7,897 nt of DNA from JAWLCQ01 sp041687095 (GTDB lineage Bacteria; Planctomycetota; Phycisphaerae; SM23-33). Position 1 is the first letter of the stretch. Each line of letters opens with the position of its first letter. The stretch lies in contig JAWLCQ010000206.1 in assembly GCA_041687095.1 (NCBI GenBank), positions 1 to 7,897 of the forward strand, written 5' to 3'. Under the pieces are notes generated by a model that worked only from the letters and a program-made list of their open reading frames with translations, searched no databases and had not been told where the DNA came from. Below are positions 5,786 to 7,897 of the stretch, piece after piece. The position numbers and the translations under genes are program-made.

Positions 5786-6475
5786 CTACCTCTTGCATTC
5801 CATGGGGGCCCGCGGAGCCCGTCGCGCCCGCAGGGATTGCGCCCAGGCCAGATACGCGCACCACAGGCCCGCCGGGACGAGCGTCAGGACCAGCAGCAGC
5901 GTTGCTGACGTGCCCGCAGCACTGCCCGCCCACGCCAGCAGGAACCCCATCGGAATCGCCCCCGCCGCCAGGGCCGCCGCGAAACGCCCCAGGTGCATCC
6001 TCGCCAGGCCCGCCAGGAAGGTCAGGACCTCCGGGGCGACGGGCAGAGCACGCGAGGCGATGATCCCCCCGACGCCCCAGGTGTCGAAGAACCGCTGCAG
6101 ATCGGCGAGATCCTCCTCGCTGGCGAGGAAACGGGCGGCCTTGCGTCCTGCGAGCCGGGCGAGCGCGTAGGCGACGAGGCCGGCGAGCATCGATCCCACC
6201 GCTCCGATCACTCCCCCCCAGAACGTGCCGTAGATCGCTCCCGCCGTCGCCACCACCGCAGACGCCGGAATCGGCAGGAACAGGTCGCCGACCAACAGGG
6301 CGACCGCGATGGCCCAGGCGTACGGCCTGGCGGAAGCGACCCATGTGGCGAACTCGGGCGACGCGAAATACGCATCCATCGGCTCGTGCCAAAGGAAGTA
6401 AGGCAGGAGGATCAGGACGACGAGGCCCATCACGATGAGGGCAAGTTTCAGATGCAGGGATTGCCTGAGGGTCAT
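5786..6475 (-). CDS. DedA/VTT (SNARE-associated) family membrane protein
   Basis: The protein has 229 residues and several hydrophobic segments: a helix at about 10-28, a short hydrophobic stretch at 53-72 that includes Asp64 and the proline-broken LPIPAS, helices at about 72-107, 163-185 and 190-212, and a basic tail. The block SRALPVAPEVLTFLAGLARM (141-160), with Arg142 and a following GAIPMG, matches the conserved arginine/proline/glycine region of the DedA-TVP38-TMEM64 superfamily. Family members are inner-membrane proteins thought to act as lipid flippases or scramblases or in membrane-potential homeostasis; this one's substrate is unknown. The ATG at 6475 was chosen because upstream in-frame sequence (to 6718) is arginine/proline-rich and overlaps the neighbouring gene and mobile element. 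It is divergent from the gene at 6686 and convergent with the ATPase, so it is probably monocistronic. Confidence 0.85.
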   Translation of the reverse strand: MTLRQSLHLKLALIVMGLVVLILLPYFLWHEPMDAYFASPEFATWVASARPYAWAIAVALLVGDLFLPIPASAVVATAGAIYGTFWGGVIGAVGSMLAGLVAYALARLAGRKAARFLASEEDLADLQRFFDTWGVGGIIASRALPVAPEVLTFLAGLARMHLGRFAAALAAGAIPMGFLLAWAGSAAGTSATLLLVLTLVPAGLWCAYLAWAQSLRARRAPRAPMECKR

Positions 6476-6685
6476 GAACCCGAGAATACCATGGGCGGGG
6501 GGGCGGTAGGAACTCGTATCGCGGTGCTCGTTCCGTCTGCTTCGGACACGGGCGTGCAGGCGGGGGGGGCGGCAATACCATTGGGTATCGAGGATCGCGG
6601 GCCGTACCCGCCGCCTGCCGCAAGGAAGAGACGGGCGAACGGGGGGGCGACGACGGTTCAGGAGAGCGAAAGGCAGGATGAGTGG
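6476..6685. other. Divergent intergenic region with G-runs
   Basis: This holds the upstream sequences of both the leftward DedA-type gene and the rightward gene at 6686. It contains three long G runs (seven at 6497-6503, eight at 6562-6569, seven at 6641-6647) and a small hairpin (ATACC/GGTAT, 6576-6589). No clear promoter boxes can be named. AGGCAGG (6671-6677) precedes the ATG at 6686 at a suitable distance for a ribosome binding site. Confidence 0.4.
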
Positions 6686-7897
6686 ATGAGCAGACATCGA
6701 GCATTGGTTACCGTTCACGGGAGTGCGGGCGAGGAGCCCCGCACCGCCTCGAAAAAGGGGACGGGCACCTGCGCGGCAAGAGGCATGCCGCTGCGGAGCC
6801 CGTCCCCGTTTTCGAGGCTCCCTGCGCCTACCCCGCCTTGGGCCCCCGACGGACCCTTTTCTTCACGCGTTCGCTGCTGTTCGCGAAGGCGTGAACGGTT
6901 ACGAGCATTGACAGTCCTCGTGACGGCGCTGGTGGCGCTGGTGCACGGGCGGCCGGCAGAGGCCAGCACTGCACCTCCGGACGTGGACGCGCTGAAGTAT
7001 CCCTACCCGTACCGTGCGGCGCTGACGGTGAACTCGGACATCGACGCGGCGACGGTGGAGACGTTCGAGGCGGTCCACATGCTGGTGAGCACGCGGGAGT
7101 TCATCGACCCCAACTCGCCCCACTGGCAGACGCTGTTCGCGGGCGCCTCGGTCGCAACGCACCCGGACTACCGCGATGGGCTCCACGGGTTCGGGCTGCC
7201 CATCGCCGATTCCGGCTGGCTGCTGAACCAGGGGATCGGAGTGTTCCGCGAATATGACGAGGCCGCGGGGCAGTTGATCCCCAACGTGCATGAGGGCCGC
7301 GACATGCGGGAGGTCTACCGGGAGTGGTTGGCGAAGGGATGGATCGACACGCTGCACACGATCGGGCCCGGGGACATCCCCCGGGAGGCGACACGGGAGG
7401 CCCTGGAGTGGCTGGGGCGGCAGCCTCACGGGCGGCTGCGGGTGTGGACGAACCACTCGATGGCCCGCACGCCCTGTTCGGTCGGGCCCGACGAGCACCG
7501 GACGGCGTTGCGGATTGTAAAGGGCAACATCGCTCGCGTGCCGCTGTACCTGCTGTACCGCGCGGGGGCCAAGCGATTCGTGTACAGCCTGACAATGCGG
7601 GTCCGGCCGCGGCCCTATCCGCCGGGGCAGCGGCTCGAGATGACCGCGTTGTCGGTGCTCCTGGCGGGGTCGGGGCTGTGGCTGGGGCTGTCGCTGCTGG
7701 TCCCCCGGTGGCGGCGGAGGCGGAACCTGCTGTTGACTCTCGTGGTCCTGCTGGGAACCGTCGGATACCTGAGCGTCCGCCCGCTGCGGTACGCCCAGGG
7801 TGACAACCCCCGGACGCGCTACTACCACGCGGACCTGCTGCGGCAGTTCGGGATGCGCTTCTACTGGCTGAACGTGAACGTCCCTGGATGCGCGACC
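6686..7897 (+). CDS. Exported membrane-anchored protein, possibly deacetylase-like, with in-frame element insertion (3' end off window)
   Basis: The frame is open from ATG 6686 to the window end (404 codons, incomplete). Codons 1-7 read MSRHRAL. Codons 8-75 come from the inserted element and one copy of its target duplication. Codon 76 on reads TVLVTALVALV..RPAEAST. Joining codons 1-7 to codon 76 gives a typical signal peptide (basic RHR, hydrophobic core, AEA cleavage site). The mature part begins near residue 100 with YPYPYRAALTVNSDID (Asp118, Asp120), then IDTLHTIG, WTNHS (His257) and, near the end, YYHADLLRQFGMRFYW (His381, Asp383). These remind me of NodB-type polysaccharide-deacetylase relatives (SxDID, WxNH, YHxDL), but that is a weak match. 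Two transmembrane helices (about 320-341 and 347-364) with RWRRRR between them sit before the last block. As inserted, the signal peptide is internal. Export would need an internal start such as TTG 6908 or GTG 6920, or excision of the element. Confidence 0.65.
   Translation, partial: MSRHRALVTVHGSAGEEPRTASKKGTGTCAARGMPLRSPSPFSRLPAPTPPWAPDGPFSSRVRCCSRRRERLRALTVLVTALVALVHGRPAEASTAPPDVDALKYPYPYRAALTVNSDIDAATVETFEAVHMLVSTREFIDPNSPHWQTLFAGASVATHPDYRDGLHGFGLPIADSGWLLNQGIGVFREYDEAAGQLIPNVHEGRDMREVYREWLAKGWIDTLHTIGPGDIPREATREALEWLGRQPHGRLRVWTNHSMARTPCSVGPDEHRTALRIVKGNIARVPLYLLYRAGAKRFVYSLTMRVRPRPYPPGQRLEMTALSVLLAGSGLWLGLSLLVPRWRRRRNLLLTLVVLLGTVGYLSVRPLRYAQGDNPRTRYYHADLLRQFGMRFYWLNVNVPGCAT
6699..6706 (+). 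repeat. Target-site duplication, left copy
   Basis: GAGCATTG directly abuts the left terminal inverted repeat of the element that starts at 6707. An exact copy abuts the right end (6903-6910). The preceding base is C at both sites, because the element's own last base is C. Confidence 0.8.
6707..6902. mobile_element. MITE-like element with terminal inverted repeats (complete copy)
   Basis: The element is 196 bp. Terminal inverted repeats are GTTACCGTTCACG (6707-6719) and CGTGAACGGTTAC (6890-6902), 12 of 13 complementary, and GAGCATTG is duplicated on both sides. The inside is three consecutive hairpins: GTGCGGG/CCCGCAC (6723-6744), a long one at 6746-6818, and TTCACGCGTTCGC/GCGAAGGCGTGAA (6862-6895, one mispair). 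It encodes no transposase, so it would be moved in trans. The 8-bp duplication and short TIRs suit a DDE-type transposase, but the family cannot be named. Element plus one duplication is 204 bp, a multiple of three, with no stop in the host gene's frame. A second right end lies at 129-170. Confidence 0.8.
6746..6818. repeat. Long hairpin resembling RAYT/REP-type repeats
   Basis: The arms 6746-6766 and 6798-6818 (core CCTCGAAAAAGGGGACGGGC and its partner) pair at 20 of 21 positions, and an inner stem GCGGCA (6773-6778) with TGCCGC (6786-6791) extends it. The word AAAAAGGGGACGGGCACC resembles the GAAAAAGGGGACAGGCACC repeats that I recall as abundant between genes in planctomycetes and other environmental bacteria and linked to Y1/RAYT transposases. 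It is nested inside the larger element. Confidence 0.65.
6903..6910 (+). repeat. Target-site duplication, right copy
   Basis: GAGCATTG is identical to 6699-6706. Its last three bases (TTG 6908-6910) are codon 75 of the host frame, equivalent to codon 7 (TTG 6704-6706) before insertion, so removing the element restores the frame exactly. Confidence 0.8.

Noticed and set aside
6476..6718. N-terminal extension of the DedA-type gene to an ATG at 6718
   Set aside because: The extra residues are basic, proline-rich and precede a normal first membrane helix. The extension would also start inside the mobile element.
6899..7828. A 309-codon minus-strand frame
   Set aside because: Composition is Arg/Pro/Gln/Val-rich without motifs. 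It lies opposite a frame with a signal peptide and membrane helices.
1..7897. Search for CRISPR arrays, tRNAs, rRNAs, toxin-antitoxin pairs and full transposase genes
   Set aside because: No regularly spaced direct repeats, no tRNA-like cloverleaf and no transposase motif could be recognised by eye on either strand.

Overview
The window is GC-rich bacterial DNA, most likely from an uncultured member of the Planctomycetota. That placement is an inference. It rests on a small coiled-coil gene and intergenic hairpin repeats of types I associate with that phylum, and the sequence carries no marker gene that would settle it. There are no rRNA, tRNA or CRISPR signals.

Layout. Positions 1-563 are non-coding and dense in hairpins: an imperfect palindrome (9-112), a 42-nt repeat that recurs at 6861-6902, and a multi-hairpin intergenic repeat (about 175-322). 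Positions 564-2416 look like one rightward operon: a 56-residue coiled-coil protein, the remnant of a SAM-dependent methyltransferase with its middle deleted, an intact spermidine-synthase-like methyltransferase carrying a run of ten G, and an in-frame chimera joining the front half of a uridine-kinase-type P-loop kinase to the C-terminus of a DapA-family aldolase. A strong hairpin follows. After about 500 non-coding bases comes a complete P2-type cation-transporting ATPase (2956-5691). It converges on a leftward DedA/VTT-family membrane protein gene (5786-6475). A rightward gene for an exported, membrane-anchored protein, possibly polysaccharide-deacetylase-like, starts at 6686 and runs off the window.

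The most striking observation is in this last gene. A 196-bp element (6707-6902) with 13-bp terminal inverted repeats is flanked by an exact 8-bp duplication, GAGCATTG. Removing the element and one copy of the duplication restores a textbook signal peptide (MSRHRAL + TVLVTALVALV...AEA). Element plus duplication is 204 bp (68 codons) and has no stop in the host frame, so the gene stays open through the insertion. The last 42 nt of the element occur again at 129-170, so this is a family, apparently a MITE-like or palindromic protein-coding-insert type of element.

The second theme is gene decay by internal deletion: two junctions within about 1.3 kb (near 826 and near 2141), one out of frame and one in frame. 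I did not find a clear new defence or metabolic system. The novelty lies in the repeat elements and the chimeric or decaying genes.
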